From Streptomyces spinoverrucosus (GTDB taxonomy: Bacteria; Actinomycetota; Actinomycetes; Streptomycetales; Streptomycetaceae): 64,000 nt of DNA. The notes under the pieces are model-generated. The model searched no databases. It was not told where the DNA came from and worked only from the letters and a program-made list of their open reading frames with translations. This document shows positions 37,740 to 44,976 of this stretch, one piece after another. Numbering within the stretch: the first letter of the stretch is position 1; each line of letters begins with the position of its first letter. The position numbers and the translations under genes are program-made. The stretch covers positions 186,001 to 250,000 of the forward strand of contig NZ_BJND01000004.1 in assembly GCF_006539505.1 (NCBI RefSeq), read 5' to 3'.

Positions 37740-39584
37740 TTACGCCGGCTGTTCCACCAGCCAGGGCAGAGCGGCCCGGTCCCCGGCTCCGAGGCGGGCG
37801 TAGGCGCTGTAGAGGTGGTTGCCGACCGTGCGTACGGAGAGGGTGAGCTGTTCGGCGATCTGGCGGTTGCTGAGGCCTGCCGCGGCGAGGGTGACGATCT
37901 GGCGCTGGCGGGCGGTGAGTTCGCCGAAGGCGAGGCCGGAGAGGGCCGGGGTACGGGCGGACTGGCAGCGTCGGGCCAGGGCCACCGCGCGCGTGCGTGA
38001 GGTTCGCGCCGCGCGCGGGTCGCGGTGTGCCCGTACCGCCTGGGCGTGCGCCTCGGCGGCGAACAGCAGGAATCCGCGCTCCTGAAGCCGTTCGGCCGCC
38101 CGGTCCAGGGCGGGCCCGTCGCCGCGGGCGAGCGCGTCGGCGTGCTCGGCGAAGACGCCGCGCAGGCGGCCGGTGGCGCGCTCCGGCGCACCGAGGCGTA
38201 CGGCGTCGTAGGCGCAGTCCGCGTCGTACGCAGTGTCCGCGTCGTACGCACGGCCCACGTCGTACGCAGTGTCCGCGTCGACCGCCGCCAGCGCCCGGTC
38301 GAGGTCGCCGCGCGCGGCCGCCGCCCAGACGGCGACGGCGCCGTTCACCTCGGCTTCCCCGGGAGTCGTCACCTCACCCGACTGGGCCGCCGCGAGGGCG
38401 AGTTCGGTACGGCAGGGCGCGTCATCGGCCGCGCCGCGCAGCCCTTCCCGGGCCCATGCCGCGGCCTCCCGCAGCTCTCCCCGCAACCGCGCGAACCGTG
38501 CCCGCGCGGCGGCGTACCCGGCCGGCACCGCGGCGCCGTCGGCCGCGAGCCACTCCCCCACGGGTGTGGCCAGCGGGCGTACGTCGGCCTGCTCGATGCG
38601 CCGCAGCAGCGCCGCCTGTTCCGCGGCCAGGGCGGCATCGCAGCGGTCCGGCGTGCCCGCCAGGCGCCGGGCGCGCAGCTTTCCGGCCGTGGCTCGCAGG
38701 GCGGGGCCGAGCAGGGGGTGGGCGAGGTGGACGCCGCCGTGGTCGTCGATGCGGATCAGGGCGTCGTATTCGAGCCGTTCGAGGATGCCGAGGTCGACGG
38801 CGTCCATGGGCAGCGGGAGGGGTTCGGCGAAGGCGAGGCGGTGGAGGGTCTCGCGCTCGTCGGGGGCGATGCGGTCGAGGGCGGGGGCGATGCGTTCGCG
38901 GACCGTCGGGGTGACCGGCACCGGCCCGCGCCAGGCCCGTTCGTCCGTGCCGTCGACACGGGTGAGCAGCCCGCCGTCGCGCAGCGCGCCGAGCAGGTCG
39001 CGCAGCAGTCGCAGGTCGCCCTGGCACAGGCGGTGCAGCCGGTTGGCGGTGAGCGGCTCCAGCGGGCCGCCCGCGCCCGCGGCAAGCAGCGGGGCCGTCT
39101 CCTCGGCGGGCAGCGGTTCGAGGGCGAGCCGGGGCAGCAGTTCGCCGGTCCACAGCCGGGAGATCGCGCCGGGCACGGGCGCGCCGTCGGTGGCCACGAC
39201 CAGCAGGCGGGTGCGGCCGTGCACGGCGAGCTGGTGCACCAGGGCGGCGGAGGCGTCGTCGAGCAGGTGCGCGTCGTCGACCAGCAACATCCGTACACCG
39301 GACAGCAGTTGCATCGCCCGGTGGAGGGTGACCCGCTCGGGCAGCAGGTGGGCGAACGCGGCGAAGGGGATCTGCCGGGTCTCGGGCGTTCCGGCGGCCC
39401 TGGTGCAGTCGGTGCCGCGGACGGCCTCGGTGGCCAGGCGGGTCTTGCCGTATCCGACGGGCCCGGTCACCACGATGCCGTGGCGGCCTGCGGTCAGCGA
39501 GCGGCGCACCAGGTCGAGTTCGTCCTCCCGCCCGGTGAACGGCCAGGGCAGCTCCAGGGTCTTCGCGTCCTGTTCGTAAGTCAT
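37740..39584 (-). CDS. LuxR-type transcriptional regulator with AAA/STAND ATPase domain
   Basis: A 614-residue regulator of the LAL type, rather short for the class. The N-terminal ATPase has Walker A VTGPVGYGKT (about 39-48) and Walker B MLLVDDAHLLDD. The middle is helical, and the C-terminal LuxR helix-turn-helix reads LTARQRQIVTLAAAGLSNRQ followed by IAEQLTLSVRTVGNHLY. An in-frame 18-bp minisatellite (38204-38275) puts AYD repeats into the middle domain. ATG at 39584 is preceded by an in-frame GTG and no clear ribosome-binding site. It converges on the TPR-CHAT gene with 14 bases between and diverges from the metzincin; a strong dyad lies between, probably an operator for this protein. Confidence 0.88.
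   Translation of the reverse strand: MTYEQDAKTLELPWPFTGREDELDLVRRSLTAGRHGIVVTGPVGYGKTRLATEAVRGTDCTRAAGTPETRQIPFAAFAHLLPERVTLHRAMQLLSGVRMLLVDDAHLLDDASAALVHQLAVHGRTRLLVVATDGAPVPGAISRLWTGELLPRLALEPLPAEETAPLLAAGAGGPLEPLTANRLHRLCQGDLRLLRDLLGALRDGGLLTRVDGTDERAWRGPVPVTPTVRERIAPALDRIAPDERETLHRLAFAEPLPLPMDAVDLGILERLEYDALIRIDDHGGVHLAHPLLGPALRATAGKLRARRLAGTPDRCDAALAAEQAALLRRIEQADVRPLATPVGEWLAADGAAVPAGYAAARARFARLRGELREAAAWAREGLRGAADDAPCRTELALAAAQSGEVTTPGEAEVNGAVAVWAAAARGDLDRALAAVDADTAYDVGRAYDADTAYDADCAYDAVRLGAPERATGRLRGVFAEHADALARGDGPALDRAAERLQERGFLLFAAEAHAQAVRAHRDPRAARTSRTRAVALARRCQSARTPALSGLAFGELTARQRQIVTLAAAGLSNRQIAEQLTLSVRTVGNHLYSAYARLGAGDRAALPWLVEQPA
38204..38275. repeat. Intragenic 18-bp minisatellite in the LuxR gene
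   Basis: Four tandem 18-bp units beginning CGTCGTA (38204, 38222, 38240, 38258), the second and fourth identical, followed by a partial unit. On the coding strand each encodes six residues around Ala-Tyr-Asp (DADTAYDVGRAYDADTAYDA). Unit number may vary between strains. Confidence 0.85.
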
Positions 39585-39603
39585 CACGTGAACAAGAGCG
39601 CCA

Positions 39604-39636
39604 CTACTCAACCCTGATACAGGGCGACTTGAGTAG
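39604..39636. promoter_or_regulatory. Nested dyad between LuxR gene and metzincin gene
   Basis: Outer arms CTACTCAA (39604-39611) and TTGAGTAG (39629-39636) are perfect complements. Inside them CCCTG and CAGGG (39612-39624) form a second dyad. The site is 20 bases before the LuxR start and 47 bases before the metzincin start. Related TACTCA/TGAGTA half-sites recur at 40879-40907. Confidence 0.65.
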
Positions 39637-39682
39637 CCCCCGACTCAGGCGCCCCGGGTGCGGCCGACGGCAGTCTGTGCGC

Positions 39683-40768
39683 ATGCCCGGACGCTACTGC
39701 TCCCTCGTGCAGGCGTCGGCCCCCGTCTTCGCACCGGGGCTGACCGCCGAGCGGCTCAGTGCGCTCATCGGCGGCCACCGCATGTGGGTCAACGGCACCG
39801 TGCTGCACTACTACTTCTTCGACGGCGACGCCGACGGCTCCGTCATCCCCGTCCCGGGGACCGCGGAGACCCGGCGGGTGCCGTGGGGTGGTGCCAAGGA
39901 GCAGCAGGACGTCGTCCGTGAGTGCTTCGAGGAGTGGCAGGGCCTGGGCATCGGTGTCACCTTCACCGAGGTCGACGACCGGACGGAGGCCGAGCTGCGG
40001 ATCGGCTTCCAGCTGGGCGACGGCTCGTGGTCGACCGTGGGCAGGGACGCGCTCCAGGTCGGCCTGAACGAACGCACGATGAACTTCGGCTGGGACCTGA
40101 CGGAGCCCGGCGAGCGTGGCACGGCCCTGCACGAGATCGGGCACGCGCTCGGGATGCTGCACGAGCACCAGAGCCCGTTCGCCGGTATCCACTGGGACGA
40201 CGAGGCCGTCTACGACGAGTTGGCGGGCCCGCCAAACTTCTGGAACCGCGACCGGACCTATTTCAACATCCTGCGCAAGCTCGACCCGGACGAGGTCAAC
40301 GGCTCCGTCTGGGACCCGCAGTCGATCATGGAGTACTCCTTCCCACCGGGGCTGATCCTGGAGCCCGAGCAGTTCCGCGCGGGACTGAACCCGCTCGGCA
40401 CGCTCTCCGCCCTGGACAAGGAGTTCGTACTGCGCTGGTATCCGCCGGCCGAGCCGACGCGGCCGCCAGCGCTGGTGCCGTTCCGCTCGGCGCCGCTCGG
40501 TCTGCGGCCGGGTGAGCAGGCCGACTTCACCGTCGAGCCGCCGGAGACCCGCACGTACACGGTGGGCACCTTCGGCGACAGCGACACCGTCGTCGTGGTC
40601 TTCGAGGAGCGGGACGGCGAACCCCGCTACCTGGCCGGACAGGACGACGGAGGCTCCCCCGACAACGCCACTGTCCGGGCCCGGCTCGTCAAGGGCCGCC
40701 GCTACTTCGTTCGTGTGCGCCTGTACTCCTCGTGGGGTCCGGGCGAGACAGCGGTCATGTGCTGGTGA
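39683..40768 (+). CDS. Metzincin-type zinc metalloprotease without signal peptide
   Basis: A 361-residue protein with the metzincin zinc motif HEIGHALGMLHEH (His150, Glu151, His154, His160) and a Met-turn SIMEYSFP (Met216), most like the astacin/M12A and M10-like bacterial enzymes. A C-terminal beta domain of about 100 residues (RPGEQADFTVEPPETRTYTV, YFVRVRLYSSWG) resembles PPC-type domains. The N-terminus (MPGRYCSLVQASAPVFAPG) is not a signal peptide, so action inside the cell or release by lysis is suggested. No strong ribosome-binding site is seen. It is divergent from the LuxR gene with which it shares a dyad. Confidence 0.88.
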   Translation: MPGRYCSLVQASAPVFAPGLTAERLSALIGGHRMWVNGTVLHYYFFDGDADGSVIPVPGTAETRRVPWGGAKEQQDVVRECFEEWQGLGIGVTFTEVDDRTEAELRIGFQLGDGSWSTVGRDALQVGLNERTMNFGWDLTEPGERGTALHEIGHALGMLHEHQSPFAGIHWDDEAVYDELAGPPNFWNRDRTYFNILRKLDPDEVNGSVWDPQSIMEYSFPPGLILEPEQFRAGLNPLGTLSALDKEFVLRWYPPAEPTRPPALVPFRSAPLGLRPGEQADFTVEPPETRTYTVGTFGDSDTVVVVFEERDGEPRYLAGQDDGGSPDNATVRARLVKGRRYFVRVRLYSSWGPGETAVMCW

Positions 40769-40878
40769 CCGCGGGGCCCCGCGCCACACGGACGCCTGGA
40801 CCACAGTCCGGCACCGGGGGAGCGGTCGGGGCCCGTCACCTTCGGGGGAGGGAGACGGGCTCCGACCACGCCATTCCG

Positions 40879-40907
40879 TGAGTACGCGTACTCAGCCCGG
40901 TTGAGTA
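40879..40907. promoter_or_regulatory. Palindrome and half-site resembling the LuxR/metzincin dyad
   Basis: TGAGTACGCGTACTCA (40879-40894) is a perfect 16-bp palindrome, and a third half-site TGAGTA follows at 40902-40907. The arms match the TACTCA/TGAGTA core of the dyad at 39604-39636. It is about 75 bases before the small membrane-protein gene. Confidence 0.6.
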
Positions 40908-40980
40908 GCTGCACACGGGCCTCACGGCACCGAGCAGGGGTACTCCTGGACTACACAGTCCGGTACCGAAGGAGTCCCCC

Positions 40981-41274
40981 ATGCGTTCGCCCCGGCAGAC
41001 CGCCGGTCTGTACACCCGCGGAGACGTGGCCCTGCTCGTGGCCGGTGGCTACGCCACGCTCGTCGTCGGCGTCGCCGCCTGGCTCGGCACGCTGGTCCTG
41101 GTGGGCGACCCCGGCATAGGCGGGATATGGCTCATCCTCCTGACCCTGCCCCTGTCGATTCCGCTACTGGCGATACCCGCCTCGCCGGAGGCGTACGTCG
41201 CGCTGCTGACCGCCGGCGGCCTGGCCCAGGCCTGGGTCCTGTGGCGACTGCTGCGCGGCAGGCGCGCCCGGTGA
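40981..41274 (+). CDS. Small three-helix membrane protein
   Basis: A 97-residue protein with three hydrophobic segments (DVALLVAGGYATLVVGVAAW, GIWLILLTLPLSIPLLAIPA, AYVALLTAGGLAQAWVLWRL) and a basic end RGRRAR. I recall similar small Streptomyces membrane proteins of unknown function. AAGGAG lies 6 bases before the ATG, and a classic U-tailed hairpin follows the stop, so it is a single-gene transcript. The palindrome upstream shares its core with the LuxR/metzincin dyad, so it may belong to the same regulon. Confidence 0.82.
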   Translation: MRSPRQTAGLYTRGDVALLVAGGYATLVVGVAAWLGTLVLVGDPGIGGIWLILLTLPLSIPLLAIPASPEAYVALLTAGGLAQAWVLWRLLRGRRAR

Positions 41275-41280
41275 CATGCG

Positions 41281-41319
41281 AAGGGCCTTCACCGGCTACC
41301 ACCGGCGAAGGCCCTTTTT
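41281..41319 (+). terminator. U-tailed hairpin terminator
   Basis: AAGGGCCTTCACCGG pairs with CCGGCGAAGGCCCTT (one mismatch) across a 6-base loop, and is followed by a run of T. It ends the membrane-protein transcript and could also stop transcription leaving the tRNA gene from the other side. Confidence 0.9.
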
Positions 41320-41327
41320 CCGCACCG

Positions 41328-41401
<74 letters not shown>

Positions 41402-41469
41402 GTGCTCCGACACCCGGGGTTCCGGGTGAACACGCAGGTAAACCCTACCTCATACGGCGCGGGGGCTCG

Positions 41470-42120
41470 TTACTCGCCGGTGCCCTGCTCCCCCGCGCCC
41501 GTGTAGAACGCGGTGGTGCGGTCCGCCGCCTCGCGTGCCGCCTGCTCCGCCTCGCCGGACGCCACGGTCGCGGCGTACCAGCCCTCGCTGCTGAGGGTGA
41601 TGAAGCGGATGCCCTCCTCCGAGGTCGCCCAGGCCTCGGCCTCGGCGGGGTCGACGGCCGCGCCGGAGGACAGGTGGGTGGCGAGTCCCATGACCGCCAG
41701 GTCCCAGCCGACGCCGACCGCGCCGGGCCCGAACTGCGCCCACCGCTCGTCGTCGACGTGGGCGACGTGCTCCAGCGCGAAGCGGGTGCGCTCGTCGCCC
41801 TCGGGCGTGAGGCGCAGCTCGATCCAGCTGACGTCGCCGCCGAACTCCCAGGTCGCGAAGAAGCCCTTGGGCGGGTCGCAGCGCTCGATGGTGCCCGAGG
41901 CGTTGCCCTGCACCTGGTAGCGGCCGCCGAGCCGGAGTTCGCCGGTGACCGGCGCGAACCAGCGGGGCAGGCGCTCGGCGTTGGTGCAGGCGTCCCAGAC
42001 GTCGTCGAGCGAGGCGTCGTAGGTCTGGCTCACCGTGACCACGCGGGCCTCACCGGCCTTGAAGACGCGCTTGCCGACCTGGCGGCTCACGGAGTTGATC
42101 TGATGGGTGACGTCGATCAT
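41470..42120 (-). CDS. SRPBCC (AHSA1/START-like) domain protein
   Basis: A 216-residue member of the Bet v1-like SRPBCC superfamily. The AHSA1-type blocks are SQTYDASLDDVWDACTNAER, LPRWFAPVTGELRLGGRYQV and WEFGGDVSWIELRLTPEGDE. Such proteins bind hydrophobic ligands. They very often pair with ArsR-type repressors, as here: its ATG overlaps the stop of the ArsR gene (ATGA), with GAGGAG upstream. A Glu/Ala-rich tail of about 60 residues follows the domain. Ligand unknown. Confidence 0.9.
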   Translation of the reverse strand: MIDVTHQINSVSRQVGKRVFKAGEARVVTVSQTYDASLDDVWDACTNAERLPRWFAPVTGELRLGGRYQVQGNASGTIERCDPPKGFFATWEFGGDVSWIELRLTPEGDERTRFALEHVAHVDDERWAQFGPGAVGVGWDLAVMGLATHLSSGAAVDPAEAEAWATSEEGIRFITLSSEGWYAATVASGEAEQAAREAADRTTAFYTGAGEQGTGE

Positions 42121-42479
42121 GTGGTGCTCCTCGGTGGGTCGTCGGCGCCGCGCAGCCGGCGCTCGCGTTTGCCACGGGCCAGCTCGGTGGCCAGGGCGTC
42201 CAGGCGTGGGGTCCAGAAGCGGCGGAACCGGTCGAGCCAGGCGTCGATGTCCCGCAGTGGTTCGGAGTTCACCGCGTACAGGCGCCGGGTGCCCTCGGGG
42301 CGGACCGTCGCGAAACCGTTCTCCCGCAGCACCTTCAGATGCTGCGAGACCCCGGGCTGGGATATCCCGAACTCCTCCCGGATGACATCGCTGACCGCCC
42401 CGGAGGTCATCTCGCCGTCGGCCAGCAGCTCCAGGATGCGGCGACGGACGGGGTCGCCGAGCACATCGAAGGCGTGCAT
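42117..42479 (-). CDS. ArsR-family winged-helix repressor
   Basis: A 120-residue regulator. The winged helix contains FDVLGDPVRRRILELLADGE and the recognition region GISQPGVSQHLKVLRENGFA, followed by the wing VRPEGTRRLYAVN. No Cys-rich metal site is present, so it is probably not a metal sensor but belongs to the branch that is co-transcribed with SRPBCC proteins and represses its own operon. The palindrome GCTTATATAAGC lies 22 bases upstream of its start and is a likely operator. The ribosome-binding site is weak. Confidence 0.92.
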   Translation of the reverse strand: MHAFDVLGDPVRRRILELLADGEMTSGAVSDVIREEFGISQPGVSQHLKVLRENGFATVRPEGTRRLYAVNSEPLRDIDAWLDRFRRFWTPRLDALATELARGKRERRLRGADDPPRSTT

Positions 42480-42500
42480 GACGGAAACGTATCACGTGCT

Positions 42501-42512
42501 GCTTATATAAGC
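42501..42512. promoter_or_regulatory. Palindrome GCTTATATAAGC, ArsR operator candidate
   Basis: A perfect 12-bp AT-rich palindrome in an otherwise GC-rich region, 22 bases before the ArsR gene and 120 bases before the DM13 gene. It could also overlap a -10 element (TATATAA). Confidence 0.55.
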
Positions 42513-42631
42513 GACGGCTGATTGATGGGCTGGTGCGGGTCACCGTAAGAATTCCGTCATCCGCTCGAGGCTCGCGGTCGGTCGCCCGGGGTGTCTTGAA
42601 TGGCTTCGGCCAGGAACGGAAGGAGACGGGG

Positions 42632-43192
42632 ATGGGGATGCCGCGCAGGCTCTGGGTGTCGGTGAGTGCGGTCGTCGCGCTGGTGGTCGTCGGGGTGGGG
42701 CTGTACTGGTTCCAGCCGTGGAAGTTGTGGGTGGACGAGACCGTGCAGGAGGCGGCGCCCGCGGCGCCACCGGTCGCGGCCGACGCTCCGGAGGCGCCGG
42801 TTGCGGACAGCGGTTCCGGCACACCCACTCCCCCGGGGCCGGTGACGGTCGCGCGCGGGGAGCTGATCAGCCATGAGCACGCCACGTCCGGCACGGTGAG
42901 CCTGCTGCGGCTTCCCGACGGCTCGCATGTGCTGCGGCTGACGGGCCTCAACACCAGCAATGGCCCGGACCTGCGGGTGTGGCTGACGGACGCGCCGGTG
43001 AAGGAGGGCCGGGCGGGGTGGCATGTGTTCGACGACGGGGCGTACGAAAGCCTGGGACGACTCAAGGGAAACAAGGGGGACCAGAACTACACGGTCCCTG
43101 CGGGTGTCGATCCGGCCGCCTTCACCAGTGTGAGCATCTGGTGCGACCGGTTCGACGTGTCGTTCGGGGCGGCGGAGCTGACGCGCGTCTAG
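42632..43192 (+). CDS. Membrane-anchored DM13-domain protein
   Basis: A 186-residue protein with an N-terminal membrane anchor (LWVSVSAVVALVVVGVGLYW), a Pro/Ala linker, and an extracytoplasmic DM13 domain (about 85-186: GELISHEHATSGTVSLLRL, LRLTGLNTSNGPDLRVWLTD, GDQNYTVPAGVDPAAFTSV, IWCDRFDVSFGAAEL). DM13 domains are proposed electron-transfer or adhesion modules with a conserved Cys, present here in WCDRF. AAGGAG lies 7 bases before ATG 42632. It diverges from the ArsR gene. Function unknown. Confidence 0.88.
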   Translation: MGMPRRLWVSVSAVVALVVVGVGLYWFQPWKLWVDETVQEAAPAAPPVAADAPEAPVADSGSGTPTPPGPVTVARGELISHEHATSGTVSLLRLPDGSHVLRLTGLNTSNGPDLRVWLTDAPVKEGRAGWHVFDDGAYESLGRLKGNKGDQNYTVPAGVDPAAFTSVSIWCDRFDVSFGAAELTRV

Positions 43193-43202
43193 GGGTCGGG
43201 AG

Positions 43203-43658
43203 TCAGCCCGCCCCGTGCCGCCGGGCGAGGGCCCGGATCTCGTGGACGGCGCCCGCCTGCGTCAGCAGCATGGTCCCCGCCTCGCGGCCCTCGTGGTGCA
43301 GGCGCAGCCGAGGGCCGTCGACGAGCACGCGCAGTTCCGGCCAGGGGTATCGCCACAGCAGGACGGAGCGTTCCCAGAGCTGGATCCCTTGCGTGGTCAC
43401 GCGGATCTGATACTGCGGGCCCTGGTGGAGGTCCGGCGGGACGTGCTCGGTGTACGGGGGCTGGACCGTGTAGGTGCCGAGCACCATCTCCCCCGGCTCC
43501 AAGGCCGCGTCGCGGATGCCCCGCCGGCGGCCGATGCTCGTCCCGGCCCAGGCGCCGAGCCCGGCCATCACGGGGACTACAGTGACCATCACCCACCAGG
43601 GTGCGTCGGCCTCGTTCAGATATCCGAGGACCACCGTCACTGCCGGCAGCGCGGCCAC
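43203..43658 (-). CDS. Two-helix membrane protein with cytoplasmic domain, unknown function
   Basis: A 151-residue product beginning with two hydrophobic helices (VAALPAVTVVLGYL and WWVMVTVVPVMAGLGAWAG), then a soluble beta-rich part (MVLGTYTVQPPYTEHVPPDL, IRVTTQGIQLWE, WRYPWPELRVLVDGPRLRL). Layout resembles small PH-like membrane proteins of actinobacteria. GTG at 43658 is the only good start candidate after an in-frame stop near 43742, but coding-like sequence extends upstream (EWKKAETGGFAAATLTGAG), so a non-standard start or sequence error is possible. It converges on the DM13 gene with 10 bases between. Confidence 0.6.
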   Translation of the reverse strand: MAALPAVTVVLGYLNEADAPWWVMVTVVPVMAGLGAWAGTSIGRRRGIRDAALEPGEMVLGTYTVQPPYTEHVPPDLHQGPQYQIRVTTQGIQLWERSVLLWRYPWPELRVLVDGPRLRLHHEGREAGTMLLTQAGAVHEIRALARRHGAG

Positions 43659-43792
43659 GCCGGCACCGGTCAGCGTGGCGGCGGCGAATCCGCCGGTCTC
43701 TGCCTTCTTCCATTCCCCTGCTCTCTCCTGGCATGTGCCAGGACCTTACGTGATGCTGGACGCGCTGCCCGGAGGTCCCTGCCTCGCCCCGG

Positions 43793-44345
43793 TCAGTGCG
43801 TGCCGGCCAACTCCTGCGCCGCGCTGCCGGACGGCGCCTTCCTCGCACCGCGCAGCGCGGCCGCGCCGATGAAGATCGCGTAGATCATGGTCTGGGCGCT
43901 GTTGAGGAACACCTCGGACAGGAAAACCAGCGTCATGGTCACCGCCGGCGGCATGTGGACGCTGAGCAGGAAGACACAGGGGACGGTCAGCGCGAACCAG
44001 ATCGCCGAGATGCGCGGGGCGCCGAAGCTGTCGGCGGCCCGACCGGCGAGCAGCATGCCCACAATGCCGCCGAGGTTGAACAGGACGACGAAGGTCAGCG
44101 CGGAGCCCAGCTCGTAGCTCTCGCCGCGCATCAGGGTAGGCAGCCAGGTGGCGACGCCGTATACGAGGAGCAGTCCGCCGAAGGAGGCCAGCCAGTACAG
44201 CAGGGTCTGGTAGTCGCCGGCGTCGAGGAAGCGGACCTCGGCGCCGAGGGTGGCGGCGCGCTCGGCCTCGTCCCGGCGGATCGCCTTGATCTCGTCCAGT
44301 TGCTTGCCCTCGCGCCACGCCTTTGCGGACTCACCGCGCGACGCG
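43793..44345 (-). pseudogene. MFS transporter remnant, both ends truncated
   Basis: The minus strand encodes the second half of a major facilitator (aromatic-acid/H+ symporter-like): a central loop (AWREGKQLDEIKAIRRDEAE), then YWLASFGGLLLVYGVATWLP, the conserved LFNLGGIVGMLLAGRAAD and FLSEVFLNSAQTMIYA. There are no N-terminal six helices, and after MIYA the expected helices 10-12 are replaced by a short FIGAAALRGARKAPSG tail and a stop. A start at 44131 would give a 112-residue non-functional fragment. It lies downstream of a truncated GntR gene on the same strand, so an old catabolic operon has decayed here. Confidence 0.75.
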
Positions 44346-44435
44346 GCCAGGGCGAGGCCCCGCCCGCCCGCCAGACGAAGTCCCCGGCGTTGGACAGGTG
44401 GACGCCCGCCCCGCGCGCGTCAGTCGCGCAACGCA

Positions 44436-44975
44436 TCAGTCACGCAACGCATCGATCACGCCTGCGGGGTGGGCGCGGACGGCCGCCTCGGCCGCCTGCG
44501 GGTCCCTGGCCCTCATCGCCTCGATCATGGCCAGATGCTCGTTCAGGGACTGCTGTGGACGCCCCGGCCGGAGCGCCAGCTGGAGGCGGTGGCGCACCAG
44601 TTGGGCGTTGAGCCGCTCCAGCAGCTCCACGGCCGTGCGCTGGCCGGAGAACTCCCGGATCCGGGCGTGCAGTTCATGATTGAGGTCGGAGTACGTCATC
44701 GGCTCACCGTCGGCGACCGCCTTGGTCATGGCCGTACCAAGGTCGGTCAGTTCGTCCAACTGCTCGTCGGTTGCCGCGACGGCCGCCTTCGCCGCGCACA
44801 GTCCTTCCAGGACCATGCGGCACTCCGTGATGGCGACCGCTTCGTCCACGGTCACCACCCGCACCCGCGAGCCGCGGTTGCGGATCCGCTCGACCAGGCC
44901 CTGTGCCTCCAGATCGATCAGCGCCGCCCGAATGCTCGCCCGGGTCACATCGAACTTGTCAATAATTTTGTTTGC
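44436..44975 (-). pseudogene. GntR/FadR-type regulator, 5'-truncated
   Basis: The frame encodes the recognition helix and wing (DVTRASIRAALIDLEAQGLV, RNRGSRVRVV) and a full FCD effector domain (ITECRMVLEGLCAAKAAVAA, NHELHARIREFSGQRTAVEL) ending ALRD. The first helix of the winged HTH and the normal N-terminus are missing; an AT-rich patch and the 3' end of the LysR gene replace them. The only ATG (45011) is inside the LysR gene, so expression is doubtful. GCAACGCATC repeats flank its stop (44427-44457). It is probably the dead regulator of the adjoining MFS remnant. Confidence 0.65.
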
Positions 44976-44976
44976 C

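Noticed and set aside
32447..40768. A type III-E CRISPR locus around the TPR-CHAT gene
   Set aside because: There is no CRISPR array and no gRAMP or Cas gene in the window; only the protease-sigma logic is similar.
44131..44436. Alternative minus-strand frame across the MFS remnant
   Set aside because: It reads through the remnant in another frame; only the frame ending at 43793 shows transporter motifs.
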